Origin: Utricularia gibba
Lineage: Eukaryota > Streptophyta > Magnoliopsida > Lamiales > Lentibulariaceae
Assembly (NCBI GenBank): GCA_002189035.1
Contig: NEEC01000008.1
Coordinates: 186,001 to 250,000 of the forward strand
Reading direction: 5' to 3'
Length of the DNA: 64,000 nucleotides
Of the stretch, positions 21,813-34,725 are shown one piece after another; position 1 is the stretch's first letter, and each line of letters begins with the position of its first letter. A model generated the notes under the pieces. The model had not been told where the DNA came from. It ran no database searches and saw only the letters and a list, made by a program, of their open reading frames with translations. Both the position numbers and the translations under genes were made by a program.

Positions 21813-23248
21813 TGATAACACACACATTTTTCAATTTTTATGATATGAAAATTATAATTTTTCAGTTATGTTTTATGTGTTTATTTTATGGTTTTAAGTA
21901 TTTTTCCAAAATTTAGAAAATATGTTATTTTTGTTTGTTAGTGGGCTAAATTTTTTGATTTAACCCACTACATTTTTTAACCCATTTTTGAGTTTAGTAG
22001 CAAAGGCCTGAAATCACGGGCAAAACAAGGATTTTGTGTAGCAGTCATTTAGTAGGAAGAGCAGCAAAAAAGAAGAAGACAATGAGTGCTCTTTCACGAT
22101 AGCAAACTGTAGGTCAAAGGCAGGAATAGAATGGCTTTCAAAAACATTACTTACATTGAAGAAAGAGAGGAAAATATACTTTTGGAAAGAGGAGTGAAAA
22201 AAAAAGGAAAAACACACATACATAGCTCATTGGAAAAGCTTCAGAACGAACAAGAAAGTGGGTCGAAGACGATTTTTCTGGAATGAGAGCCTCAAAATTA
22301 AACAGCAACAAGAACACAATTCAGCCTACTGTTTCGTGTTGTGAATAGTAGCAGAAGGAAAACATAACTATTTCACCTTATTTTTAGTTTGTTAGATATT
22401 TAGTTTTTGTGACATTTTATCTTACAATGTTTATGATGTTTTTGTTGGATTGTGATTAGGAAATCTCAATTTGCTTATCAAAGATATTTGCCTAGATCTT
22501 AGGGATAACTTAAGGTGTATAATGGTAATGTGGGGCTAGGATTCATGAGATAATTGATCATTGTGTCTTTAGTTTTGGCTTTTATCATTTCTCCGGTAGA
22601 CCTAAGGGGATGGGAATGAACATCTTCATAACTCTAATGTTTGATTTAGAGGTAGATCGATAAATCAAGACAAGGATAGTAGATGTTATTTTTAGGTAGA
22701 ACCAGTAGAATTGGATAAACCTAATTTTACATATTTCGTACATGGTTAGATCTAAGTGTGGAATGAGTGATGATATTAGGAGCTATCTTAACTAAAAACA
22801 TGATAAATGATTTGAGTAGACTTGTATCACATCATTTAAATCATCTAGTATACCTAAATTGTGACTTGCACTTGGGTAGACCTAAGTTGTGAGTATAGAA
22901 ATATTGTAGATTAAATTAGAAATCTTAGTATGACATCACCTAGACCATATTGAGGCATTTTAGAATTACATTGTGCACAAAACCTGTACTTATTACCTTC
23001 TGCATTGTGGTTCGATTTTATTTACTAAATTCGTGTACCACTATTAGTTTTAGCTTAGATTAAAAGTAATATTTATTTTGCAAGCTTGCATATGGGAAAA
23101 CACATAGCAAACACTTGCTTCTTGATCGACCCCAAAATTCCACTATGTATCTTGTGTTTAATTTGTATTTTGTGAAAATTAGGTCTACAAATTTATTTGA
23201 TATGAAAATTCAATTTCTTGCAACGATTTAAGAAATTTTCATTTATTA
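21813..23248 (+). repeat. 3' LTR of element A
   Basis: A 1436-bp LTR starts TGATAACACACACATTTTTC and ends TTATTA (the canonical CA is lost), followed by the duplication ACTAC. The 3' end is closely paralleled by the solo LTRs at 45200-46617 and 55843-57190: the GATCGACCCC motif, AATTTGTATTTTGTG, TTTATTTGATA, and GCAACGAT before the end. Those three therefore belong to one LTR lineage. Confidence 0.85.
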
Positions 23249-23253
23249 ACTAC

Positions 23254-25320
23254 ATAATAGAGAGAATTGATTGGATGAAAAGGTTTAACCTTTTTTATTG
23301 TTTTTGTGATCACAAAATGGGTGGTGGTAGAATTTATCGAGTAAAGCAGCATCTAACTTATCAAAATGGTGGTGTTGCTCCATGTTTTAAGGTACATCCA
23401 AATATTCAAAAGAAATTTGAAGATGTTCTTGGAGTGGTTAACAAGTAAAGGAAAAATCAAGCAAGTATTCTCGATTTCTTCCAAGACTTATAATGGAGTA
23501 ATAGGAAAAACACAAGCTCAAGCTACTTTGAAGAGGAGTTGGGCTGAAAAAAAAAAGAAATCAAAAAGACCAAATTAGAGGTAGCAAGGTTCTTTTATGA
23601 TACTTGCATACCTATTAAAACTCCTACATCAAGGTATTGTAAGTTCATGTTTAATGTTGTAATTAAGCTTGGAAATGCATTTGTTCCCCCAAAGTTAAGC
23701 AAGAATTACAATTGTGAATTGATGATATCAGAAGTAGATGGAAAGAAATTGGATGCACAATTATGGGTGATGAATGGACAGATACTTCACATCGTACTTT
23801 GATCAATTTATTTATTTATAGCCCTCATGGCACTATATTTTGGCATTCCGTCAATGCCTCCCATGTTGTAAAGAATGTTGAAACTTTGTTCTATCTATTT
23901 AAGTAAGTTATTGATTGGTTGGTTATGTCAATGTAGTGCATATGGTTACAAATAATACTATAAATTTCATGATTACTGGTAAATTAGTTGAGCAGTACTA
24001 TCCTTCAATTGGTTGGTCCCCATGTGCAGCACACTATTTGAATCTAATTCTAAAGGATATTGGCAAGTGGGAGTGTGTGAAAACTATAATTGAAAGAGCT
24101 GTAGGGTGCATAAGATTTATTTACGATCATATAGCGTTTTTTGGCCAAATTGAGAAAAAGAGATGGTTGAAAACAAATCAAAGGGTCATGTGAAACTAGA
24201 TTTCCCCAGCTTTCATTGCTTTAAAGAGTTTTTTACAACGAAAGGAAGACTTCTAGGTTATTTATAGTCTAATTTATTTGCACCTTGATATTATATTCTA
24301 GTTTTTTTAATTTATGTTGCTGCATCTTTACTTTATTATTCACAAATGTAAGCTGCTCACCTCATCAAAGCTTGGTAGAAGCCCCAAAGAGTGTTTGTGA
24401 ATCGTGTTATAGATAGGAGATTGTGGAATAATTGTCTAATTATTTTAAGGCACATGAAACCTTTAATTAGACTTTTGAAAATTGTAGCTGGAAATAAAAA
24501 AAAACCTTCATTTGGGTATGTTTATGAAGGAATACACCAAGCTTGAAAGTCCATCAAAGGAATCTTCAATAGTGAAAGAAGGTTCTACCGCATCTTTATT
24601 AATATTATCAATGATCGGTGGGATACTCAACTAAAAAAAAACTTGCATGCTGCTGCATATTTTCTAAATCAATGGTACCAATATGATCCAATGCATCGAG
24701 AGAAAATGTAAAAGATTAGGTGTAATGTGGTTGATGTTATTATCAAAAGATTAGATGCTTATGTTGGTAAGTGCTTGAATTACATAAAATTGTTTGAAGA
24801 GAGGTGACAGAGTTTTGGAATGAGAACTACAATAAAGATAACCAAGAACATGTTACCGGGTATTAAGTATTTTTTATTTATATAATTTGAATTCTTAATT
24901 TTATTTTAATTATTATCGTATCCATTTAATTTGAAGGTGATTGATGGCTTTGGTTTGGATCCAGTGCTTTTGAGATAAAATGTATGACAATTAAAATCCT
25001 TGGACAAACTAGTCGGCCTTGGGTTGTGAAAAAAACTAAAGTGTGCTTGATCGGATTCATAAAAAAATTAAGAAATCAATTGGCACATCATAGATGGCTT
25101 GAAAAAAACCTATTTCCTTGGATCTAATTGATATTGAGAATATAGATAGCACACAAGAATCTTCATGACTTCTTGAGGAGGGAAGTGATCTCTTTTTGGA
25201 TTGTGTGGAAATTGAAAGAATGTTATATGAAGATCTAGAAGCTCCTATAGTGAAAGAGAAAAATGTTGCTAACCTTAAGGGAGCATTTGATATGCGGGTA
25301 GGGATTTAGCATAGTTTTAA
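23254..25320 (+). pseudogene. Second hAT transposase remnant
   Basis: Starts immediately after element A. 23300-23445 contains a BED-type zinc finger (FNLFYCFCDHKMGGG, GRIYRVKQHLTYQ). 23590-23900 resembles a DUF659 region (KKLDAQLWVMNGQ, FWHSVNASHV) and 23915-24193 reads VVHMVTNNTINFMITGKLVE, WSPCAAHYLNLILKDIGKWE. Later parts to about 25290 keep scattered hAT-like words in changing frames. Many stops. It belongs to a different hAT lineage from the one inside element A. Its own ends were not found. Element A apparently landed in its 5' side. Confidence 0.78.
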
Positions 25321-25609
25321 TTTATTTGGATTTATATAAACATGTTTCATTGGATTAGGAGGTCATTGATATTTGGTTAGTGAATATAAGTTATTTGGGT
25401 TATAGGTTAGAACATCTTTGGTATGCAGGATAAAAAGTGGATATTATATTAATTTGTGTATGAAATGACTAATATATCCTTCTTTTATGAATAATACAAT
25501 TTAGTAAAAAAAAATTCAGTTTCCCTCCTCTTCTTTGTATTCCCCCGACCAACACCTTTATCTCAAAAAATGAACAATCACCTCCTCCTTTCTCCCTTGT
25601 TCCTTCCCT

Positions 25610-26632
25610 ATTTTCTCCATTCATGGATATGGTGAGCCCCTTTGTAGATTTTGGTAAGAAAACCAAGCGAACCTAGAAGCATGATGAGGAGAAGTATCTC
25701 ATCTGTGCTCTAAAGTATATTGTCAAAGATGGATGGAAAATCAAAAATGGTTTCAAAGAGGGGTATCACCAAGTAGTCCATTCAATTTTCATGAACTTTC
25801 ATCCCTGAACCGACATATGCACAGTTCCATATATCTCAAGTAAGGTGCATACCTAGAAACGAGAGTATTACCTACTTATTGATTTCTTAGCCAGGTCAGG
25901 CACTGGTTTCAATGAGTCAACCAACACGGTGGACACTACTGATGATGTTTGGAAGGAGATTGAACAGGCGTGCAGCTTTCTCGCATTTGAAGTATTTATA
26001 TCCATATATCAATCATAAGGTTGTTGCAGCATGTTTCAAGTTCGTGCGTGCTTAGACATAAGTCCTAGCCGCATTACATGCACTGGACGAAGATCTTCGG
26101 GAAGGACCGGTCTAATGGGGATAATTACATCAACTTTTTAGGTGCGTCTCAAAAGAGAAAATTCATAGAAGATGTGGCCGAGCATGTGGACGCATCTTCA
26201 GTGCAATCAGAATATCCACCCAATTCGGAACTTATTAGACAGGATATTAATTTGTCTAATGACCCATTCCTTGGTGGTGTAGATAGTGTTTGTGTTACAC
26301 CAGATAGGTGTGACTCTGAGTCCCACGATAGCATTGACGAGGGTGGGCAAATTGCGAGAAGCATGCAGTCTCTTGATGGACACATGTTGTTTCTACGCCA
26401 AATGGAGGCATTGAATGTGCAAACTTGTGAAGAGCTGTGTCAACTGAGGTCAACAATGGTGCAACAAGCTCATAACTTGACTGAGAAGCAAAGGATGGCT
26501 ATCGAGTTTGTGAAAGGTATGCCCCTACCACTATCCACCTTTCAACATGTGAGGTTGAATTATTTTCTAGCATCAATTGACTATGAGAAAGAGCTAATTG
26601 TACACAGTCTCGCCTTTGGGACCAATACTTGA
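25610..26632 (+). pseudogene. Myb/SANT-like Harbinger-associated protein, broken
   Basis: From about 25620 the frame reads a Myb/SANT-like DNA-binding domain (FGKKTKRT, stop, HDEEKYLICALKYIVKDGWK, NGFKEGYHQVV, then parts matching the usual KVHxWKK/DDxVW regions). It continues in the 184-codon frame 26078-26632 with MHWTKIFGKDRSNGDNYINF, an acidic Ser-rich linker, and a C-terminal helical part. Such proteins are encoded by, or derived from, PIF/Harbinger transposons. At least three stops or shifts lie in the first half. The second half alone is open and might be expressed, but no start context supports it. Confidence 0.7.
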
Positions 26633-26639
26633 AGCATTA

Positions 26640-27880
26640 GTTGTGTGTAATTTGTTGTTTGTGGACAACAATGTATGTGTGTACCTTTGGATTGTTTAAA
26701 TAGTTCCCAATTTTGGGTGGGTAATGCGTGCTTCGTCATCCTGCAAATTTGCACAAAATTGTGTTACTTGTGTTGATCATTTGCACACCCCCACCCCCCC
26801 TCCCCATCCACTTCCAAGAACACAGTATTTCACAAACACGGAGCTGATGTGTGTTGATTATATGCACTGTGAATGCGAGATGTTAGGCATGGCTAAGATA
26901 GTAGGTTGCATTTACAGCCAGCACCACGTATGTGTAATCTGGTGTTGGGTGATTATTTTAGAAAATTTATATAAAATATTTAAATAAAAGATAGATAATA
27001 AATCTTATTGAAACCTACCACACAAGCTCAATAAAATATTCTAATATTTTCTCTTATAAATACTTCACTTCCACAAGTATTAGATACATTGCTTGACCAC
27101 CTTTCTTGTTAACTTTTCATATTTTTTTGTACTTATTTCCATATTAGAATCAAGCATATAAATGTAGATAATTACAGCTATGGATGTATGACAAAGTCGT
27201 GTTTGCACAACTCTTTGCTTTGTATATGTTTTATTTTGTTTTTTGATATTTAGTTTAAAGTTTCCTTTTTCGTAATGTTTTCTTTATTAATTTATTCTTA
27301 ATTATAATAGAGCCTTGAAAAGATATGAGAGAATTCTTGATTAACCTCAAGTATCTAAGGAAAATAGTTTAATCAAATATCATTTTTAAATCACATTTGA
27401 ACAAATCTATTTATAAAGATGTGAGATATAGAGATTAGAATCAAATATAAAGAAAACATAAATTATCATACAAAATGAAATGACTCTAGTAGCATGTTTA
27501 TGTAATTTTACTAAATGAGTGGTATTACTTATCGAGTCATATTACTTTAAAATAATACTTTCATAACTTATGTAAACTAATTAATTTTTTACATGTATAA
27601 ATACAAGCATGTACATGATAGAATATTAATCTATTTTTTAAAATATGTTAAACCAATTTTTAAATGTTGTTGTCATTTATTTTGAGTTTTTTTTAAAAAA
27701 ATAATCATCATTTTATATATATATGATCTTATTTATTATTTTGATGATTTCTGTGTACTTGTAAAATTTATATTAATATTTATTATATAATAAAAAAAGA
27801 AGTATAAGGAAAAACATATAAGATTGGAAAACAATCAGGATTTTTAATTTAAAATCTATGGAGAGTCGAAGGTAAAAAAG
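26640..27880. other. AT-rich intergenic, upstream of GNOM-type gene
   Basis: Nothing gene-like is visible apart from short chance frames. There is a C-rich run at 26787-26802 and AT-dinucleotide runs near 27715-27723. Confidence 0.5.
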
Positions 27881-28573
27881 TTGAACCCTGGAGACGTGAC
27901 GACGTCGTTTCGACCTTCTGTTGGCGGATCTTCGTTTCTTTCTCATTGTGCGAGTTGAAAAGTCCGACAGCGGTTCGTGACCGGACCATCAGCATCCGAG
28001 ATCCGTGGATCTGCACTGGACTCTCCTACTCCATTTGTTTTCAGCAGGCGTGTTCCAAATCCGATTGCTTTGAGCTTGATCTATGCGCCACAGTTCGTTT
28101 TTACGTGCTTGATATCTCGCGGGTTTCGTTACTGCATTAGTTAATGAGGTACCAGCGATTCGAATGTTGGATGACTTTATTGTTTCTGGGTACACGAGTT
28201 GATTTAAGCCCGCATTTGATTCTTCGTTGAGTCACTTGATTTAAAGCTCAAAACTGTACCGGGTTCAGCCATTGAGGTACATGCTTTCTTATTTCTACTT
28301 TATGCTGATGTTTCGTACTGTATTTTCATCCAGAGGTTGATAGTGAAACAATCAGGTGCAATGCAAGTGGATCAGCGCATTGACATGTGCGAACTGGTGG
28401 TTATGTGCCTAATTTGTTCATGAAAAACCGCTATGTGGTCGATTTTAGACCCTAACACTTCCATGCTGTCTATTGAGATGTCTTATTGGGAGCATGGCCA
28501 CTGAGTATGCAGGGCAACTACTAATTGCAGCTTCCCGTGACCATTTTGCTTCTAGATTATTGTTACAACCTTA
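27881..28573 (+). promoter_or_regulatory. 5' leader and proximal promoter of the ARF-GEF
   Basis: Composition changes from AT-rich to balanced near 27885. An ACGT-rich patch (GACGTGACGACGTCG, 27893-27907) includes a palindromic ACGACGTCGT, a bZIP-type core. A pair GAG/GTACATG at about 28276 looks like a 5' UTR splice donor, but the acceptor is uncertain. Upstream ATGs occur (for example 28170 and 28299 regions), so the leader is either spliced or carries uORFs. Confidence 0.4.
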
Positions 28574-31500
28574 ATGATGGGACGTTTGAAACCACAGCCT
28601 AGCATTAAAGCAATTGAAGAGGAGCGAGAAGACTCTGATGTGAATTCTTCCCCTATGGCTGCATTGCAGTGTATGATCAACTCCGAGATAGGGGCCATGT
28701 TGGCTGTCATGAGGAGGAATGTGAGATGGGGTGGTCGATATGTATCAGGTGATGATCAGCTGGAACACTCTCTCATCCAATCTCTTAAAACACTGAGAAG
28801 GCAAATATTTTCATGGCCGCAGGACTGGCAATCAATCAACCCTGTCCTGTATCTCGAGCCGTTTCTAGATATAATTCGATCAGATGAAACTGGTGCTCCA
28901 ATTACTGGCGCTGCACTGCAATATATTTACAAGATTTTGACCCTTGATATTCTGAATGTAAATACTGTCAATATTGAAGGAGCTATCCATCTAGTGGTGG
29001 ACGCTGTCACCAGCTGCAGATTTGAGATAACTGATCCTACATCTGAGGAAGTTGTATTAACCAAGATACTTCAAGTTCTACTAGCTTGCATCAAGGGAAA
29101 GGCATCTGCTGTACTGAGTAATCAGCACGTTTGTACTATTGTAAACACCTGCTTCAGGATAGTCCATCAAGCTGGAACTAAGGGTGAACTCTTACAGCGA
29201 ATAGCTCGTCATACAATGAATGAACTAATCAGGTGCATTTTTTCGCATCTTCCTGACGTTGATCACACAGAAAAGTCGTTGGTTAAAGGAGGAAATTCTG
29301 TTAATTGTAAGGTATATAACCTCCTGTGGTTTTATTTCTCCCCAAAGTATGGAGAATCAGGCCCACCTATTTTCATGTGTTGCATTTGGTCAGACACTTG
29401 GTGCATGCCTGCTCCGCTTTAAGTTATTTCGAAACTTACATAATTTTCTCTTGTGTAGATTCCTCGGGTCGACGTTGATTGTAATGTTGGCAAATCGGCT
29501 GAAAATGGCAGTGGACCTCTTGATTGTGATGGTCATCTCTCATCTGGAGTTTTTAACTCTGCTCCATATGGCCTTATCAGCCGTCCATTGGATGAGAGTA
29601 ACTCCCGAACAGAAAATGGGAAGTATATGTTGCCTTATGGCATGCACTTGATGGCTGAGCCACATGGACTACCCTGTATGGTTGAAATATTTCATTTCCT
29701 ATGTTCTCTGCTTAATGTCGTTGAGAATAATGGAATGGGGTCTGGAGCAAATTCTATGACGTTTGATGAAGATGTACCCCTTTTCGCTTTGGATCTGATT
29801 AACACAGCAATTGAATTAGGCGGATCTGTTATTCGACATCATCCTAGACTTTTGAATTTAGTACAGGATGAACTGTTTCAGAATCTCATACAGTTTGGGT
29901 TGTCAATGAGTCCCTTGATTCTTTCCACGATCTGCAGCATTGTTCTAAACTTGTACCAGCATCTGCGCACCGAACTCAAACTTCAGCTCGAAGCCTTCTT
30001 TTCCTGCGTGATCTTGAGACTTACACAAAGTCGATATGGAGCTTCATACCAGCAGCAAGAAGTTGCAATGGAAGCTCTAGTTGATTTCTGTCGGCAGAAA
30101 ACCTTCATGGTTGAAATGTTTGCTAACTTAGACTGTGATATAACTTGTGGCAATGTGTTTGAAGATCTTTCCAATTTGTTATCAAAGAGTGCTTTTCCTG
30201 TGAATTGCCCTTTGTCCAGTATGCACATTCTTGCCTTGGATGGATTAATTGCAGTAATCCAGGGAATGGCTGAGAGGATAGGAAATGGATCAGTTAGTTC
30301 TGAACTGAATCCTCTTAATCTTGTGGAATATACACCTTTTTGGATGGTGAAATGTGAAGATTATGGTGATTTTGAACACTGGGTCCCTTTCGTTCGCAAA
30401 AGAAAGTATATCAAGAGAAGGTTGATGATTGGGGCGGATCACTTTAATCGGGAGCCAAAGAAGGGACTTGAGTTTCTTCAGGGAACACACCTCTTACCTG
30501 AGAAGCTCGACCCTCAAAGTGTGGCTTGCTTTTTCCGCTACACAGCTGGACTTGATAAAAATCTCGTTGGAGATTTTCTTGGAAACCATGATGAATTTTG
30601 TGTTCAGGTTCTCCATGAGTTCGCCAAAACATTTGACTTTCAAGACATGAATCTTGATACTGCCTTGAGGCTCTTTTTGGAAACTTTTAGGTTGCCTGGT
30701 GAATCTCAGAAGATACAGAGAGTACTTGAGGCATTTTCAGAGAGATATTATGAGCAGTCACCCCAAATCTTGGCCAATAAAGATGCTGCTCTTTTGTTGT
30801 CTTATTCCCTGATAATGCTGAACACTGATCAGCACAATGTTCAAGTCAGGAAAAAGATGACTGAAGATGATTTTATTAGGAATAACCGGCACATCAATGG
30901 TGGCAATGATCTTCCACGGGAGTTCCTTTCAGAGCTTTACCATTCAATTTGCAAGAATGAGATTCGGACCACACCTGAGCAAGGAGCCGGCTTTGCTGAA
31001 ATGACTCCAAGTCGATGGATTGATTTGTTGCACAAGTCCAAAAAGACATCTCCTTACATTGTCACCGATTCCAAAGCCTATCTTGACCATGACATGTTTG
31101 CAATTATGTCTGGACCAACGATTGCTGCTATATCTGTTGTCTTTGATCATGCTGAGTATGAGGATGTATATCAGACGTGTATTGATGGATTTTTGGCGGT
31201 CGCTAAGATATCTGCTTGTCATCATCTTGAAGATGTTTTGGATGATCTTGTGGTATCACTGTGTAAGTTTACAACACTGTTAAATCCTTTATCTGTGGAA
31301 GAACCTGTCCTAGCCTTTGGTGATGATGCAAAAGCTAGATTAGCAACTGTAACAGTTTTCACCATTGCCAATAGATATGGAGATTTTATTCGTACTGGTT
31401 GGAGAAATATTCTAGACTGTGTCTTAAGATTGCACAAGCTAGGTCTGTTACCTGCTCGAGTTGCTAGTGACGCTGCAGATGATTCTGAGATGTCTTCTGA

Positions 31501-33076
31501 TGCTGCATATGGAAAGCCCCTTACAAACTTAATGTCTTCTACTCATGTGCAAACTGCTGGTACACCTAGGAGGTCCTCAGGCCTTATGGGTCGATTCAGC
31601 CAGCTGCTGTCTCTGGATAATGAAGAGCCAAGGTCACAACCGACTGAGCAACAACTTGCTGCTCATCAGCGCACACTTCAGACGATACAGAAATGTCACA
31701 TTGACAGTATTTTCACTGAAAGCAAGTTCTTGCAAGCTGATTCATTGTTGCAGCTTGCGAGAGCGCTCATATGGGCTGGTGGGAGGCCACAGAAGGGCAA
31801 TCCTTCCCCGGAAGATGAGGACACTGCCGTATTTTGCTTGGAACTGCTAATTGCGATTACTTTAAACAACCGTGACAGAATTGGGCTCCTCTGGCCTGGT
31901 GTTTATGAACACATAGCTAATATAGTTCAGTCAACAATAATCGCCTGTGCATTGGTAGAGAAAGCAGTTTTCGGACTTCTTCGCATTTGCCAGAGGCTGC
32001 TTCCGTACAAGGAAAACCTAGCAGATGAGCTTTTGAGGTCACTACAATTGGTTCTCAAGCTTGATGCACGGGTTGCTGATCAGTATTGTGACCAGATCAC
32101 TCGGGAGGTCAGCCGTTTGGTAAAAGCAAATGCCACTCATATCCGTTCATCTGTGGGTTGGCGAACTATTGGATCTTTACTTTCAATTACGGCCAGACAC
32201 CCTGATGCTTCTGAGTCTGGGTTTGAAGCCCTGTCCTTTATAATGGCTGACGGAGCTCACTTGTCTCCTGCTAATTTTGTGTTCTGCATTGATGCAGCAA
32301 AACAGTTCGCAGAATCTCGTATTGGGCAGCCTGATAGATCGGTCCATGCAGTAGACCTCATGGCTGGATCTTCAGCCTCTTTGATACGATGGGCAAAGGA
32401 TGCACGAGAAGCTATGGCTGAAGCAGAATCTGAAAAATTGTTTCAGGATATTGGAGACATGTGGCTAAGGCTTGTCCAGGCTTTGAGAAAGGTTTGCCTG
32501 GACCAGAGAGAAGAAGTTAGGAACCACGCTCTTCTTTCTTTGCAGACATGCTTAACAGGAATGGATGAGATTCATGTTCCAGTTGGTCTCTGGCCGCAGT
32601 GTTTCGAAATGGTCATATTCTCATTGCTGGATGACTTGGCAGATATCGCACAGGGCAATGCGCAAACTCAAAAAGAGTACCGCAATATGGAGGGCACTCT
32701 GGTTCTCTCCCTGAAACTGCTCCACAAGGTGTTCTTACATCGTCTACGAGAGCTGTCCGAATCACCCGGTTTCTGTAAGCTGTGGCGGAACATGATAAGT
32801 CGGATCGAGAAGTTCATCAAGTTGAAGATAAAGAAGGCCGAGAGGCTTCAGGAATTAGCCCCGGAACTTCTCAAGAACACACTTGTGGTCATGAAAACAA
32901 AAGGCGTGCTCACACCTACCAGTACACTTGGTGGGGATAACGTCTGGGAACAAACATGGCTCAATGTCAACAAGATTTTTCCATCCCTCCAAGCAGAAGT
33001 CTTCCCTAACGAAGATCCACAGTCGCCTCCTGCTTCGAATCTAGCCGAACCAACAAAAGGCAGAACACAGAAATGA
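28574..33076 (+). CDS. GN: GNOM-type large ARF-GEF
   Basis: Two coding exons, 28574-29311 and 29459-33076, with a 147-bp GT-AG intron, give 1451 aa from the first of two tandem ATGs (MMGRLKPQPSIKAIEEE), the same length as Arabidopsis GNOM. The first exon is the DCB dimerisation domain (MRRNVRWGGRYVSGDDQLEH). HUS, the Sec7 domain (about 550-750) and HDS domains follow. The Sec7 catalytic glutamate lies in FRLPGESQKI at E661, and the brefeldin-A-sensitivity position in SLIMLNTDQHN is methionine (M699, equivalent to M696 of Arabidopsis). GNOM activates ARF GTPases on Golgi and endosomal membranes and directs PIN auxin-carrier recycling and polarity. No stop or frameshift is seen. The C-terminus is slightly divergent. 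GNL1 is less likely because the BFA site is Met. It converges with the p24 gene. Confidence 0.96.
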
Positions 33077-33555
33077 TCTTCTTTCTGCTCATCGTTCTTT
33101 ACAGGTCAGAAGAGAATGCCTTGATCTCTTCTCTGATCCACCCCATATCTTCATCCTGCGGCCATCACGATTTCGACAGTCCTTGCAGGTAGTTGGAAAA
33201 GAACTCGGAGTTTGTGATAGAGGAAGCCCGATCTGGGTTGTCTGTTTTTGTCCGTGTGTGTGCCTGAAAATGGCAGAATCGGACCGCATGAAGACAACTT
33301 CACTTGTGTCAGGTGATGACTCGTCTTCGTGTCTGCACAGGTGATGACTCTTCTGGGTGCTAATTTTCCTTGAGACTGTCGTGTGTGTTCAACTGCAATA
33401 CCATACTGTAACTCGAGTGCCGTTTGAAAAGTGCACGAGTTGATAGTAGTTAACGACAAAGTGCACTGAGAATAACTTGTAACATGTTACTACACAGTTC
33501 GGAAAATGTTCCCCAATCGTTCATGAGATACGCCATAGCTGAACGCCAGCGGAGT
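33077..33555. other. Intergenic between convergent stops
   Basis: Holds the 3' UTRs of the ARF-GEF (+) and p24 (-) genes. No further gene is supportable. Minus-strand frames here (33089-33459) have no domain. Confidence 0.5.
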
Positions 33556-34725
33556 TCAGATAAGCTTCTTCTTCTCGAAGAAGGTCTTCAAATGCCACAG
33601 CTGAACTCCGGCGACGGAGAGAGCAAAAATAATAGAAAAAAGTCCGAGCCAGAACAACTTGGAATTGGTGGATGTATTGAGCTGCTGCATTTCCTGCTCC
33701 CTGAGATTCAGCGCTTCTGTTTATAAAACGAAGAGGAGGGGCCGGGGGGTGCAGTGAATTTCAATGCAAAATACCACCTACCTCTCACGCAGGTAATACA
33801 TATCCTCGTTGATCGACTGCACCGCATCCAACATTTTCTTCAGCTCCAGCTGCATCACCTGGAGAGAGAGCAGAAACAAGAACGCACGTGATATATGAGG
33901 CGCTTTCATAAATCCATCCCATTAAGAGGAGGGTGAGTGGTTACGTCGATGGAGCCCTTCTTTGCAACGCTGCCCCAATCCTTGGCAGCAATTCCAGATT
34001 TCCAATCAAAGTCGACTGTCATGGTGGAAGCTGGCTGATGATCAGACGCAGCAAAGCAGGCCATGTAGTCTCCTGTCTCAACCGCTTGAAAGGCAAAGTT
34101 GCCCTCGCTCACATGGTCTGAAGAGTGATAGCTGCCTCCATTTGTAGATGTCACCTGTGCAGTAGCAACCCCAAACAAAGAGATTTGTTACATGTCATAA
34201 CCAGTTATCAAAGCAAGAAACATCACTGCTTTCTACTTGGTCCTTGCTAAAAAGTGTGAAAGTCCGAAAACAAAGATGACAAGTTAAGCCTTTTCCTTGG
34301 AGGTTGTAGATCTGGCATATGGTAAAATGCAAGTGAGGAGTAGTACAGTAGACCCAATCCTTTCCAAGAACAAAGCAACGAAAACACCATAGGAACCGCC
34401 ATCACCTAAAACCGGATCTCAAAGATATCTAAGCAGATCATAATTGGTGCGAAAACTTGGACAACACAGACAATGGGGAAGCAAGGGGCGGGGCGCCTAA
34501 TAAGATTACCCGAACGGTGACTTTGTGTGAATCAGGCAAGGGGAGCCCTTCATTGGGATTAACAATATGATATTTTCCGACACTCATGGCATTGCTCTTG
34601 ATGTTCTCCGATATGCATTTCGTATGGCCCGACTCCACATCAAACCGGATCGATTCAACCCGCCTCCAGAACACGAAACCTGTGAATACAACAACAACGA
34701 GGATACCCCACCTCCGGAATTGCAT
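33556..34725 (-). CDS. p24-delta family transmembrane cargo receptor
   Basis: Four coding exons on the minus strand, 34725-34510, 34154-33945, 33858-33782 and 33700-33556, give 215 aa. A signal peptide (about 1-25) precedes a GOLD domain (IRFDVESGHTKCISENIKSN ... NPNEGLPLPDSHKVTVR, FAFQAVETGDYMACF, FDWKSGIAAKDWGSVAKKG) with the paired luminal cysteines. A coiled coil follows (ELKKMLDAVQSINEDMYYLRE), then a membrane span at about 183-202 (LFWLGLFSIIFALSVAGVQL). The short tail ends FFEKKKLI, which has an FF motif for COPII and a dilysine KKxx signal for COPI retrieval. p24 proteins cycle between ER and Golgi and select cargo, GPI-anchored proteins included. The delta assignment rests on this tail and GOLD wording. 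All junctions are GT-AG and in frame. Confidence 0.94.

Larger units (their letters stand above)
12765..23248 (+). mobile_element. Ty3/gypsy element A, decayed, with nested insertions
   Basis: A 10.5-kb LTR element in plus orientation. It starts TGATAACACACA at 12765 and ends ...TTTATTA at 23248, flanked by identical 5-bp duplications ACTAC (12760-12764 and 23249-23253). Gag, aspartic protease, reverse transcriptase, RNase H and integrase remnants occur in the gypsy order, all broken by stops and frameshifts. Gag and protease wording (AFQFTLEGGAKTWL; DLGASINVM) point to the non-chromovirus Tat/Athila branch. The 5' LTR is truncated and fused to gag, so the primer-binding site is gone. Later insertions are a 541-bp probable solo LTR (16609-17149) and a hAT element (18598-21586). 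Without them the element would be about 7 kb. Confidence 0.88.
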
